Program-made: the position numbers and the translations under genes
The notes under the pieces: model-generated
Seen by the model: the letters and a program-made list of their open reading frames with translations, nothing else
Database searches by the model: none
Told to the model about the DNA's origin: nothing
Shown: in pieces, positions 1 through 6,884 of the stretch
How the letters are laid out: every line of letters starts with the position of its first letter
Numbering within the stretch: position 1 is the first letter of the stretch
Assembly (NCBI GenBank): GCA_022865685.1
Contig: JALHUB010000099.1
Span: 1-10,732, forward strand
Direction: 5' to 3'
DNA length: 10,732 nt
Origin: Dehalococcoidia bacterium
GTDB lineage: Bacteria; Chloroflexota; Dehalococcoidia; DSTF01; JALHUB01

Positions 1-1
1 G

Positions 2-1141
2 GGCGGAATATCGCTCGTCCTGACCCGCATGAACCGCATCCTGGAGCTGGACCCCGTCAATCGCATCGCCGTCGTCGAGGCCGGCGTCATCAACTTCGAG
101 ATCGACCGCGCCGCCCGCGCGCACGGCCTCTTCTACGCGCCGGACCCGGCGAGCTACAAGAGCTGCACCATCGGCGGCAACGTCGCCGAGAACGCCGGCG
201 GGCCGCACTGCCTGGCCTACGGCGTCACCACGAACCACGTCCTCGGCCTGGAAGCCGTCCTCGCCGACGGCAGCATCGTCGAAGTCGGCGGCCGAACGCG
301 CGACGTGCCGGGCTACGACCTCACCGGCGTAATCGTCGGCTCCGAGGGCACCCTCTGCGCCATCACGAAGGTCATCGTGCGCCTGCTGCCCGTGCCGGAG
401 ACCGGCTACACCCTCGTCGCCCAGTTCAAGGGCGTAGAGGACGCCGCCGGCGCCGTCTCCCGGATGATCGCCTCCGGCATCGTGCCGCAGTGCATGGAGA
501 TCACCCAGTTCGAGTCGATCGCGCGCATGCTGTCGGGCGGCGCCGAGCCCACTGTCACCGCAAGCATGATCGTCGAGGTCGAGGGCCTGCGCGAGGACGT
601 CGCGGAGCTCGGCCCGGCCGTGCGGGAGATAATCGAAGCCAATCGCGCCGTCAGTATCAATGTCGCGAAGGACGATGCCGAGCGCGAGGCGATATGGGCC
701 GCCCGACGCGGCGCCGCCGGCATGGTGGGACGCATCGCGCCCAACCAGTATGTCATCGACGGCGTCTGCCCGCGCACGATGCTGCCGCAGCTCTTGCGCC
801 AGGTGTCGGAGATAGCGAAGAAGTACGACCTGCTGCACGTCGCGGCCTTCCATGCTGGCGACGGCAACCTGCACCCTAACTTCGTCTTCGACGCCTCGCA
901 GCCGGGTGTCGTCGAGCGCGTCGTCGCCGCTGCCGGCGAGATCCTGCAGGCCTGCGTCGACGCCGGCGGCAGCATCACCGGCGAGCACGGCGTCGGGCTG
1001 GAGAAGCGCGACCACCTGCGTCTCATGTTCAACGACGCGGACCTGGCAGCGATGCAGAGGATTCGCGGGGCCTTCGGCGCCGCCGAGACGTTCAACCCGG
1101 GGAAACTGTTCCCCAAGGAAGCGGTAGCGCTGCCGGTATGA
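2..1141 (+). CDS. glcD: Glycolate oxidase FAD-binding subunit GlcD (5' partial)
   Basis: Flavin subunit of a glycolate (2-hydroxyacid) oxidase; in the GlcDEF complex it carries the FAD that oxidises glycolate to glyoxylate. The frame is open to the window edge and reads GGISLVLTRMNRILELDP, typical GlcD sequence, so the ATG at 29 is internal and the true start lies upstream. Visible are the FAD_binding_4 (PCMH-type) part, with the conserved run PDPASYKSCTIGGNVAENAGG at about 139-201, and the FAD-oxidase C-terminal domain, with HAGDGNLHP (about 851-877) and GEHGVGLEK (about 980-1006). About 380 residues are present against roughly 460-490 in the family, so perhaps 80-110 are missing upstream. 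The stop overlaps the glcE start as ATGA, which suggests translational coupling. D-lactate dehydrogenases share this fold; the glcE and glcF neighbours favour glycolate oxidase. Confidence 0.93.
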   Translation, partial: GGISLVLTRMNRILELDPVNRIAVVEAGVINFEIDRAARAHGLFYAPDPASYKSCTIGGNVAENAGGPHCLAYGVTTNHVLGLEAVLADGSIVEVGGRTRDVPGYDLTGVIVGSEGTLCAITKVIVRLLPVPETGYTLVAQFKGVEDAAGAVSRMIASGIVPQCMEITQFESIARMLSGGAEPTVTASMIVEVEGLREDVAELGPAVREIIEANRAVSINVAKDDAEREAIWAARRGAAGMVGRIAPNQYVIDGVCPRTMLPQLLRQVSEIAKKYDLLHVAAFHAGDGNLHPNFVFDASQPGVVERVVAAAGEILQACVDAGGSITGEHGVGLEKRDHLRLMFNDADLAAMQRIRGAFGAAETFNPGKLFPKEAVALPV

Positions 1142-2463
1142 GCGATAATGGCACCCTCAAAGCGAGCATCAAGGCGGCGGCCTCCCGGGCGAGCATCGTG
1201 CCGCGTCGCCGTCTGCCGGACTACGCCGTCGATGGCCTGCTGCCGCAGATAGCCGTGTCGCCGGCGAACGCCGAAGAGACGGCGGCGGTCCTGTCTGCGG
1301 CCGCAAGCTGCGAGGCGGCTGTCATCCCCTGGGGCGGCGGCACCGCCATGGCGACCGGCGGCATCCCGCGTCGCTACGACGTCGCCCTCGACGTGACGCG
1401 ACTGAACCGCGTCGTCGAGCACGTCGCGGAGGACCTGACGGTCGTGGTGCAGGCCGGCGCGCGACTCCAGGAGCTGCAGGAACACCTCGCCCATCGAGGC
1501 CAGTACCTGCCGCTCGACTCGCCGCTGCCGGAGCGCGCTACGATAGGCGGCATCCTGGCGTCGAACGCCGGCGGGCCCTGGCGCCACGCCCACGGGTGGC
1601 CGCGCGACTGGCTCCTTGGCATGAGGGTCGCCCTCCCCGATGGTAACGTCATCAAGTCCGGCGGACGCGTCGTCAAGAACGTCGCCGGCTACGACATGGG
1701 CAAGCTGTTCACCGGCTCCTTCGGGACGCTCGGTGTCATCGTCGAAGCGGCGTTCAAGGTGATGCCTCTGCCGCCGGCCCGCGCGACCGCCGTGGCCTTC
1801 TTCAAGTCGTCCGGCGTAGCCGTCCGCGCCGCCATGGCGCTGCACGCGCGAAACCTGCGCGTCGAGTCGCTCGATCTGTTGAGCGCCGACGCGGCGAACG
1901 CCGTCCTCGTCGACCACGCGAAAGGCAACCTGTGGTGCCTGCTGGCCGCCATCGCCGGCAATCGCGGCGCCGTCGAGCGGACCCTCCGGGAGATGGCAGC
2001 TATCTGCACCGGCGAAGGGGCGGCGATGGCGTCGCTGGCGCCCGAGCAGGCGGAGACTGTCTGGCAGCGGGTACGCGGCTTAGGCCTCCAGACCCCCGAC
2101 AGAGACGCCCTCACGTTGCGGGCATTCCTCCTGCCGTCGAAGGTCGCGCCGTTCCTGGAGTCAGCGGAATCGACGGCGCGGGCGCGCGATCTCCCGCTGC
2201 AAATCGATGCCCGTCCCGCTCTTGGGGCCGTTTATTGCAGGACGGCCGGCGGCGAGCGGGTCACGGTGCTGGTCCGTGAGTTGCGCGAATTGGCCGGCAG
2301 CCTCGGTGGCGGGCTGGTCGTCGAAGCGTGCGCAACATCGCTGAAGTCGCAGATCGACGTCTGGGGCGGCAGTCGGCCGGACGCTGTACTCATGACCCGC
2401 GTGAAAGGTGCTCTCGACGCCCGCCGGACGATGAGCCCCGGGCGCTTCGTCGGAGGCCTGTAG
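1138..2463 (+). CDS. glcE: Glycolate oxidase FAD-binding subunit GlcE
   Basis: Second flavoprotein-like subunit of glycolate oxidase, 441 residues. It has the PCMH-type FAD-binding fold: IPWGGGTAMATGG near residues 62-74, then ATIGGILASNAGG and the GRVVKNVAGYDMGKLFTGS stretch with SFGTLGVI at about 134-205. That pattern (a GGxxAxNAGGP segment followed by VKNVAGYD) is characteristic of GlcE rather than GlcD, and the protein lacks the HAGDGN C-terminal signature of GlcD. The ATG at 1138 overlaps the glcD stop. The gene ends 3 bases before glcF, so the three are one operon. The substrate is inferred from operon content; a related 2-hydroxyacid cannot be excluded. Confidence 0.9.
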   Translation: MSDNGTLKASIKAAASRASIVPRRRLPDYAVDGLLPQIAVSPANAEETAAVLSAAASCEAAVIPWGGGTAMATGGIPRRYDVALDVTRLNRVVEHVAEDLTVVVQAGARLQELQEHLAHRGQYLPLDSPLPERATIGGILASNAGGPWRHAHGWPRDWLLGMRVALPDGNVIKSGGRVVKNVAGYDMGKLFTGSFGTLGVIVEAAFKVMPLPPARATAVAFFKSSGVAVRAAMALHARNLRVESLDLLSADAANAVLVDHAKGNLWCLLAAIAGNRGAVERTLREMAAICTGEGAAMASLAPEQAETVWQRVRGLGLQTPDRDALTLRAFLLPSKVAPFLESAESTARARDLPLQIDARPALGAVYCRTAGGERVTVLVRELRELAGSLGGGLVVEACATSLKSQIDVWGGSRPDAVLMTRVKGALDARRTMSPGRFVGGL

Positions 2464-2466
2464 GCC

Positions 2467-3780
2467 ATGACCGCAATCACGCGAACTCGACGGAATATCG
2501 ACGCCCCCGCATTCGAGGACATGCAGCGTTGCGTGCACTGCGGCTATTGTATCTGCGATTGCCCGACGTACCTGGCGCTGGGCACCGAGGCGGAGTCGCC
2601 GCGCGGCCGCCTGCACCTGATAAGCGCCCTGGCGGAGGGCCGCGTCTCCGCGACCGCCGGCCTTGTCGCCCATCTCGATCGCTGTGTGCAGTGTCGCGCG
2701 TGCGAGACCGCCTGTCCCTCAGGCGTCGCGTTTGGTCGCATTATGGAGCGCGGCCGCGCCCTGGTGCTGCGAGGAGGTGGCGGTCGCCCGCCGTTGGGCT
2801 GGCGCCTGCGCGCGTCTCTCGCGAGCCTGCTCCTGCCGCATCCGGGGCGACTGCGTTTTCTCGCGGGTCTGTTGCGGTTCTACCAGCGCTCAGGGTTTCA
2901 GAAGCTGGTACGCAGCACGCGCCTGCTGAAGCTGCTTCCCGGCCGCCTGTACGAGATGGAGCAATTCCTGCCGCCGCTGCCCGATCGCGTCCTCGCGCCG
3001 GTCGAGGTCACACGGCCGTCAGGCGATGTCCCTGCTCATCGCGTTGCCCTTCTCGTCGGCTGCGTGACGCCTGTCCTCTATCCGAATCTGCACGAAGCAA
3101 CCGTTCGCGTCCTCGTGCGTAACGGCTGCGAAGTCGTCGTGCCGCCCAAACAGACCTGCTGCGGCGCCCTGCACGTCCATGCCGGCGACCTGAAAGCCGC
3201 GCGCCGCCTCGCCCGACAGAACATCGACGTGTTTCTCGCCCTCGGCGTCGAGGCCGTCATCACGAGCGCCGCCGGCTGCGGGTCGACGATGAAGGAGTAC
3301 GGCGAGCTGTTGAAGGACGATCCCAAGCATGCGGAAAAGGCCGCAACATTCTCGGCGCTCGTCAAGGACGTTACGGAGTACCTCGTTGCGCTGCCGTTCA
3401 ACGCTGAGATGGGCACCGTGCGCGGCCGCGTGACCTACCAGGACTCCTGCCATCTTGCGCACGCTCAGAAGATCAAGGCGCAACCGCGCGCCATTCTGGA
3501 GGCGATCCCGGGTCTCGATTTCGTCGAGCTGCCTCAGGCCGACCGTTGCTGTGGCAGCGGCGGCGTCTACAGCCTCACCCAGCCGGAGATGTCGTGGCGG
3601 CTGCTGGAAGAGAAGATGAAGCGCGTGGCGGAGACGAAAGCGGGCATCCTGGCGACGGCGAACACGGGCTGCATGATGCAGTTGCAGGCCGGCCTGCGGC
3701 GCTTCGGCCCGAAGAAGACTCAGATGGCGCACGTCGTGGAGCTGCTCGACGAAGCATACCGCGCGGTCGAAAACGACTAG
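2467..3780 (+). CDS. glcF: Glycolate oxidase iron-sulfur subunit GlcF
   Basis: Fe-S electron-transfer subunit of glycolate oxidase, 437 residues, expected at the inner face of the membrane where it takes electrons from the flavin subunits. Two ferredoxin-type 4Fe-4S motifs are seen: C22-x2-C25-x2-C28-x3-C32-P (an extra Cys at 30) and C73-x2-C76-x2-C79-x3-C83-P. Two cysteine-rich CCG domains follow, with CCG at 231-233 and CCGSGG at 361-366, the second in the setting RCCGSGGVYSL. Order and length match GlcF and the related LutA/GlpC group. The ATG lies 3 bases after the glcE stop, with GGAGG upstream inside the end of glcE. The TAG stop overlaps by 3 bases the TAG of the converging gene fragment on the other strand (shared CTAG at 3777-3780). 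Confidence 0.93.
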   Translation: MTAITRTRRNIDAPAFEDMQRCVHCGYCICDCPTYLALGTEAESPRGRLHLISALAEGRVSATAGLVAHLDRCVQCRACETACPSGVAFGRIMERGRALVLRGGGGRPPLGWRLRASLASLLLPHPGRLRFLAGLLRFYQRSGFQKLVRSTRLLKLLPGRLYEMEQFLPPLPDRVLAPVEVTRPSGDVPAHRVALLVGCVTPVLYPNLHEATVRVLVRNGCEVVVPPKQTCCGALHVHAGDLKAARRLARQNIDVFLALGVEAVITSAAGCGSTMKEYGELLKDDPKHAEKAATFSALVKDVTEYLVALPFNAEMGTVRGRVTYQDSCHLAHAQKIKAQPRAILEAIPGLDFVELPQADRCCGSGGVYSLTQPEMSWRLLEEKMKRVAETKAGILATANTGCMMQLQAGLRRFGPKKTQMAHVVELLDEAYRAVEND

Positions 3781-4172
3781 CTCCGGAGAAAAGCCTCCGC
3801 GCGGTCCAGTTGCTCCGCCAGAGGCGATGCCCCCTCGACCGTCAGCCGCTCTCCTCCCGCCAACTCCGATAGCGGCTCTGCCTTTTCCAGTTGCGCCTGG
3901 TAGACCTCCCAGCGGCCGTCGGAAGGGCTCCAGACGGCGCTCCGCCGTAGCTGTAGCCTTTCCCTGACGAGCGATTCATCGGCCAGGCATTCGACCGCCA
4001 GGAAGCGGATGCCCGTTCGCTGCGCCAATGTCCGCGCCTCCTCTCGATGTTGACGGCGGAGAAAGGAGGCGTCCAGTATCACCGGCTTGCGCTTCTCCAG
4101 GAAGGGCGCTGCTTGCCTCAGCATCTCGGCATACGTGCGGGCCGTGGTGTATCCCAAGCGCATTCCTACCAC
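3777..4172 (-). pseudogene. C-terminal stub of a bifunctional aminoglycoside phosphotransferase/ATP-binding protein
   Basis: The frame carries TTARTYAEML, then PVILDASFLRRQHREEA and later FLAVECLADESLVRERL. This is the pattern of the C-terminal P-loop kinase-like (COG0645) half of the bifunctional COG2187/COG0645-type protein. In intact members these motifs follow a Walker A loop and an RSDVV-like strand. No Walker A motif can be found upstream in this frame, which is open only back to a stop near 4254-4256. The GTG at 4172 has no good ribosome binding site and is just where the high-GC sequence begins. A short stretch reading HRSEVVGMRLG before TTART loosely resembles the RSDVVRKRL strand, but this may be chance. 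The matching N-terminal half lies at 5179-5469 on the same strand, separated by a foreign kinase gene. It is therefore best read as the downstream remnant of one broken gene of roughly 500 codons. Confidence 0.75.
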
Positions 4173-5205
4173 TTCTGACCTATGTAGTTCTAGCCATGTT
4201 GTTAAAGCTAGATTGAGAGCCCGCCTTCGATAGATTCTGCCCCGAAGTTTACTTTAAACCTGTCCTTGAATTCCTTCACGCCAAATCTATGAGTTTGCGT
4301 TCCGTGTTTTTCAACAGTGTAAGCGGCCGTGAGAGAACCTAAACGCCCACAAGCCCCAAGCGGTAAATCTCTAACAAAACCCGATAAGAAACCGGCCCGG
4401 TACGCATCTCCGGCGCCGGTTGGATCGATAACACTCTTTGGTTTAGCTGGCGGTATCTTCCATTCTTTCTTGCCCATCTTTATTATTGATCCACGAGAAC
4501 CTAAGGTCGTTATCCAAATTTGGTTTGTTTGCGGTAGGTTTCTGAGATCTAGCCTCCTTTTGATGAGCTCAATTTCGTAATCATTACCGATGACGATTGA
4601 GGCGTTTTTTACCGAAAATTCAAGATCCTCCTTAGTAAGATGTGGGATATTAAAAGCCGGATCAAAAAGATACGGTATGTTATGTTGAACAGACTCTCTT
4701 ACAAATTTGGTTGTAGCCACCGGATCGTTTGGGGAGATAACCACAAAATCCCCGTCCTTTAAAAAGTCTTTGAGGGAAATAGCCCTACTCTTCTTCATAG
4801 CACCTTCGTAAAATCCCCAAATCTGGTTATCATTCTTGTCGGTTGTTACAAATCCTTGGGGGGTAAGGATATCTTTAGAGACTCTAATTCCCGTGACATC
4901 CAAACTCGTGATCATCCTTAAATGTTCTGAGTAGTCCTGAAAATCGTATCCGGCGGATGCAATTATTAGCGTGGGGACACCTAATAATCCTAAGGAATAG
5001 GAAATATTGCCAGCTGTGCCACCAAATTCTTTCTTGAAAGTTTTCATTATGAAGCTGACATTTAAGATGTGGATCTTATCTGGCATTATATGGTCACTAA
5101 AACTACCCGGCATCGACATGATGTGGTCATATGCTAGGGACCCAGTAACTACAATTCTTTTAAACATTTGTCTCTTGATTACGTACCTTCTTGCCACGAA
5201 GCAGT
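4156..5205. other. AT-rich inserted island replacing the middle of a resident gene
   Basis: Composition shifts sharply at both ends: to the left near 4150-4175 and to the right near 5190-5215. Inside is essentially one gene, the PfkB kinase, with about 40-50 bases after its stop and about 20-40 before its start. Both flanks encode the same protein family in the right order and orientation. I see no transposase, integrase, tRNA or clear direct repeat at the two junctions. The edges are approximate because they are judged from composition and from where family similarity stops. Confidence 0.7.
4208..5167 (-). CDS. PfkB-family sugar/nucleoside kinase (laterally acquired)
   Basis: ATP-dependent kinase of the PfkB (ribokinase/adenosine kinase) family, 319 residues from the ATG at 5167. 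It starts with the core strand FKRIVVTGSLAYDHIM, has the N-terminal signature GGTAGNISYSLGLLG at about 49-63, and the C-terminal signature DPTGAGDAYRAGF beginning at D248. D254 is the expected catalytic base and GAGD forms the anion hole. Length and both signatures are complete, so it looks functional. The substrate is not determinable; the opening resembles PfkB proteins often labelled adenosine kinase-like or carbohydrate kinase in candidate-phyla genomes (recollection, not a search). An open frame extends 24 codons upstream of 5167, but those codons belong to the neighbouring broken gene and lack kinase similarity. Base and codon use are far more AT-rich than all neighbours (22 G/C in the 60 bases from 4561, against 48 of 60 from 1561), a strong sign of transfer. 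Confidence 0.9.
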   Translation of the reverse strand: MFKRIVVTGSLAYDHIMSMPGSFSDHIMPDKIHILNVSFIMKTFKKEFGGTAGNISYSLGLLGVPTLIIASAGYDFQDYSEHLRMITSLDVTGIRVSKDILTPQGFVTTDKNDNQIWGFYEGAMKKSRAISLKDFLKDGDFVVISPNDPVATTKFVRESVQHNIPYLFDPAFNIPHLTKEDLEFSVKNASIVIGNDYEIELIKRRLDLRNLPQTNQIWITTLGSRGSIIKMGKKEWKIPPAKPKSVIDPTGAGDAYRAGFLSGFVRDLPLGACGRLGSLTAAYTVEKHGTQTHRFGVKEFKDRFKVNFGAESIEGGLSI

Positions 5206-5469
5206 AACTGTCACGACACCCAGATAGGCGTCGTTGCACAGCCGCCGGTTGAGGCGGACCTCTTCCTCGCAGTAAAGGCGGCGCTTCTCAAGGGTCGTGT
5301 GGTCGAGGAAGCCCATGTGGACCGGTTTCTTGACCTTATAGACGTTGTCCCCGGCGAGGAAGACGTAGGAGATGTGCGTCTGAATCAGGTCGACATGGTC
5401 AACGGGATTGGGATATGTCGAGGGCGAGAGCAGGGCTTCGATGTGTGAGGGAAGCCGTTCCCCTTCCAT
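5179..5469 (-). pseudogene. N-terminal stub of a bifunctional aminoglycoside phosphotransferase/ATP-binding protein
   Basis: The first 90 or so residues match the N-terminus of COG2187-type proteins: LIQTHISYVFLAGDNVYKVKKP, GFLDHTTLEKRRLYCEEE, and VRLNRRLCNDAYLGVVTVT. The fold is an aminoglycoside-phosphotransferase-like kinase; the cellular substrate of this family is not established. The ATG at 5469 has a good ribosome binding site (AAGGGA, 7 bases upstream). Similarity ends at about VVTVTA, then come a few unrelated residues and a TAA at 5179-5181, exactly where AT-rich DNA starts. Only 96 codons remain of a protein normally about 500 long; the C-terminal end survives at 3777-4172 on the same strand. 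The gene lies 109 bases downstream of a TetR gene and was probably co-transcribed with it. Some 300 residues, including the Walker A loop, have been lost. Confidence 0.8.
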
Positions 5470-5578
5470 CTGCGTCCCTTCAAGCTTTATGCGGGGGCTG
5501 ATCGCGGATACGGCTCCAATATAGGGCGATTCCAGGGCAGAGTCTACCCGGCGGGCACGCTCGACGGCGGCTCCGGGG

Positions 5579-6250
5579 CTATCTCTTGCGCCTGACGGTC
5601 CGCCGCAGGGTCGGAGGAACGGTCGGTCTCGTCGCCTGGTCTGAAGGCGCTATCAGGGCTACCAGACCGGCAACTATTTGCGACGCCGGAAGCTCCACTT
5701 CGCTGGGAGCCCTCAAGCGAGACCGGAGAATAAGGCCATCGTGCGCGGCGAGAATGAGGCTCGCGGCCACGTCCGGTCGCACGGTCAGCGAGACCAGGCC
5801 CTCGCGGTCGGCTTTCTCGAAAACGCTCTCCAGGAGCTCGATCCAACGCCCGTAGGCGGCGCGAAGGGGCTCCTGCACTTTCGTGTTTCGATGCGACTGC
5901 GCCCATATCTCGGGCAGAAGCAGCCGCCAGTGCGGGTCGCGGTCGTCGTAGCGAAGGAGCGACGCCAGCGTCTCGAGCAGCGCTATGGCGGCGGGCCCGC
6001 GAGCGCTTTCGAAAGCCCGGAGCCGGCGCGTTTGGTCATCGATCCAGAGCGATAGCAGCTCCAGGAAGATGTCTTCCTTTGAATCGAAGTGAAAGTAGTA
6101 GGCGCCCTTCGAGTGCCCGGCCGCCAGCGATATCTCCTCGACGGTCGCGTGGTCGTAGCCCTGCTCCGCGAATATGCGCAACGCCGCCTCAACCAGTCTC
6201 GCCCTGGTCTGTTGGCGCTGTTCCTGCCTTGTCGGTGTCGGACGTCTCAC
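5579..6250 (-). CDS. TetR/AcrR-family transcriptional regulator
   Basis: DNA-binding repressor, 223 residues. The N-terminal TetR helix-turn-helix domain spans about residues 14-60: ARLVEAALRIFAEQGYDHATVEEISLAAGHSKGAYYFHFDSKEDIF in shortened view, with the classic YYFHF turn followed by K-E-D-I. The C-terminal ligand-binding/dimerisation domain is poorly conserved, so the ligand cannot be predicted. The last 20 or so residues are Arg/Thr/Pro rich. GTG at 6250 is chosen because GAGG lies about 10 bases upstream, the frame is blocked before it, and the HTH sits at the usual distance. Its DNA-binding domain closely resembles that of the second TetR at 9810-10343. The downstream gene on this strand is the broken phosphotransferase fragment, so its original target may be lost or elsewhere. 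Confidence 0.9.
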   Translation of the reverse strand: MRRPTPTRQEQRQQTRARLVEAALRIFAEQGYDHATVEEISLAAGHSKGAYYFHFDSKEDIFLELLSLWIDDQTRRLRAFESARGPAAIALLETLASLLRYDDRDPHWRLLLPEIWAQSHRNTKVQEPLRAAYGRWIELLESVFEKADREGLVSLTVRPDVAASLILAAHDGLILRSRLRAPSEVELPASQIVAGLVALIAPSDQATRPTVPPTLRRTVRRKR

Positions 6251-6640
6251 GTCGTCATATCCTCAACTGATTGTCGACCTTCTTCGCGAGAGTCGCAGGC
6301 CGGTGTCAGTAAGAGTGGTCAGGCAATCACGCGTTTGGCCGAGGAGTGCCTGCACCGGTGCCGGATAGCGCAGGCTGCAGCGACTCGATATGAGGGTTGT
6401 TCTTGTTTCAGCGAATGAAATACGCCGCTGTGTCACTGCCACAAACGCTAACCGAAGCGTCCACGCTTCACCTGACATTTCCACGATAACAGGTCTTCGC
6501 GCACGCCGCCAAGTCCCATCGAATTGCCACATTCACAGATATGGACGTTATGTTTCGCCACTTTCATCGTTATTGCTTTGGTGACTTCAAGGGTCCCAAC
6601 CCGCCTCAGGTGGGTGAGCAGCTTAATCATCGAGAGAGAA
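6251..6640. other. Intergenic region between divergent tetR and riboswitch-sigma unit
   Basis: About 390 bases with no convincing protein gene. It must hold the leftward tetR promoter and the rightward promoter of the riboswitch transcript, but I could not identify either with confidence. It contains a GCCTGC/GCAGGC inverted repeat at 6348-6374 with CACCGGTG in its loop, a tight palindrome at 6454-6469, and an 8-bp self-complementary stretch at 6599-6615 (ACCCGCCT/AGGTGGGT, one G-T pair). Open frames here are short, lack ribosome binding sites and resemble no family. Confidence 0.5.
6454..6469. repeat. 16-bp palindrome, possible operator
   Basis: GAAGCGT-CC-ACGCTTC: two perfect 7-base arms around a 2-base centre, the size and symmetry of a dimeric repressor site. 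It lies about 200 bases upstream of the leftward tetR gene. The arm sequence differs from the 9658-9679 palindrome, so it is not the same site. The link to the TetR protein is only positional. Confidence 0.35.
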
Positions 6641-6750
6641 CGGGCACCGACAAAGGCAAACCACTCGAAAGAGAGGGGCGCAAAGCCGCAGACCTACGGC
6701 CTCGTCTGAAGGGCGAAGCTAAGGAAGCTGGGCTGCCGAAGGCTCTGCCG
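6641..6750 (+). ncRNA. Class I cyclic di-GMP riboswitch (GEMM-I)
   Basis: The conserved GEMM-I core is recognisable in order: GGCAAACC (6655-6662), a CTC-GAAA-GAG tetraloop hairpin (6664-6673), GGGGCGCAAAGCC (6675-6687), GACCTA (6691-6696), a variable arm, and the 3' core GGAAGCTGGGCTGCCGA (6723-6739). This matches the Vibrio Vc2-type aptamer (GGCAAACC, GAAA loop, CGCAAAGCC, GGUAGCxGGGUUACCGA). The GAAA tetraloop docks in a receptor in the other arm, and the ligand sits at the three-way junction. The outer P1 helix is not strong by eye; GGCA (6643-6646) with TGCC (6746-6749) is the best pairing I see. It lies on the same strand as the sigma factor gene at 6885, with an intrinsic terminator between them, so it probably acts by transcription attenuation. 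Whether ligand turns the gene on or off is not settled. Confidence 0.9.
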
Positions 6751-6776
6751 AAAGCGCAGGAGAGGCGCTGTTCGGC
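6747..6776 (+). repeat. Hairpin between aptamer and terminator
   Basis: GCCGAAAGCGC (6747-6757) pairs with GCGCTGTTCGGC (6765-6776), leaving one bulged G and a 7-base loop. GCCGAA at its 5' foot repeats the GCCGAA that ends the aptamer (6735-6740), so TTCGGC (6771-6776) could pair with either copy. It has no T-run and is not a terminator. It is probably a structural element of the expression platform. Confidence 0.55.
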
Positions 6777-6802
6777 TCGCATCATCTCCTTCCCAAGTCC
6801 TT

Positions 6803-6841
6803 GCCGTCGTCGGTGACGCTGCCGACGACGGCCCCTTTTTT
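6803..6841 (+). terminator. Rho-independent terminator (attenuator) before the sigma gene
   Basis: A perfect 11-bp GC-rich stem, GCCGTCGTCGG (6803-6813) with CCGACGACGGC (6822-6832), 8-base loop, followed by CCC and six T. It sits about 50 bases downstream of the c-di-GMP aptamer and 44 bases before the sigma factor start, with no gene ending just upstream on this strand. It is therefore placed as a leader attenuator rather than a gene-end terminator. Three C between stem and T-run make it slightly less ideal. Confidence 0.85.
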
Positions 6842-6884
6842 GGCCTCAGGCAGCCTCCGATCTCTCCGGGAACGGAGCGCACTC

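Noticed and set aside
406..1917. Long 503-codon open frame on the minus strand opposite glcD and glcE
   Set aside because: It lies wholly antisense to well-recognised genes, has low-complexity Arg/Ala-rich sequence, and is a by-product of high GC.
4156..5205. Insertion sequence or integron cassette explanation for the AT-rich island
   Set aside because: No transposase or integrase, no terminal inverted repeats, no attC-like structure and no clear target duplication at either join.
6801..6884. Longer N-terminus for the sigma factor starting at ATG 6801
   Set aside because: It would begin inside the terminator stem, has no ribosome binding site, and adds residues unlike sigma factors. The ATG at 6885 has GGAG 8 bases upstream.
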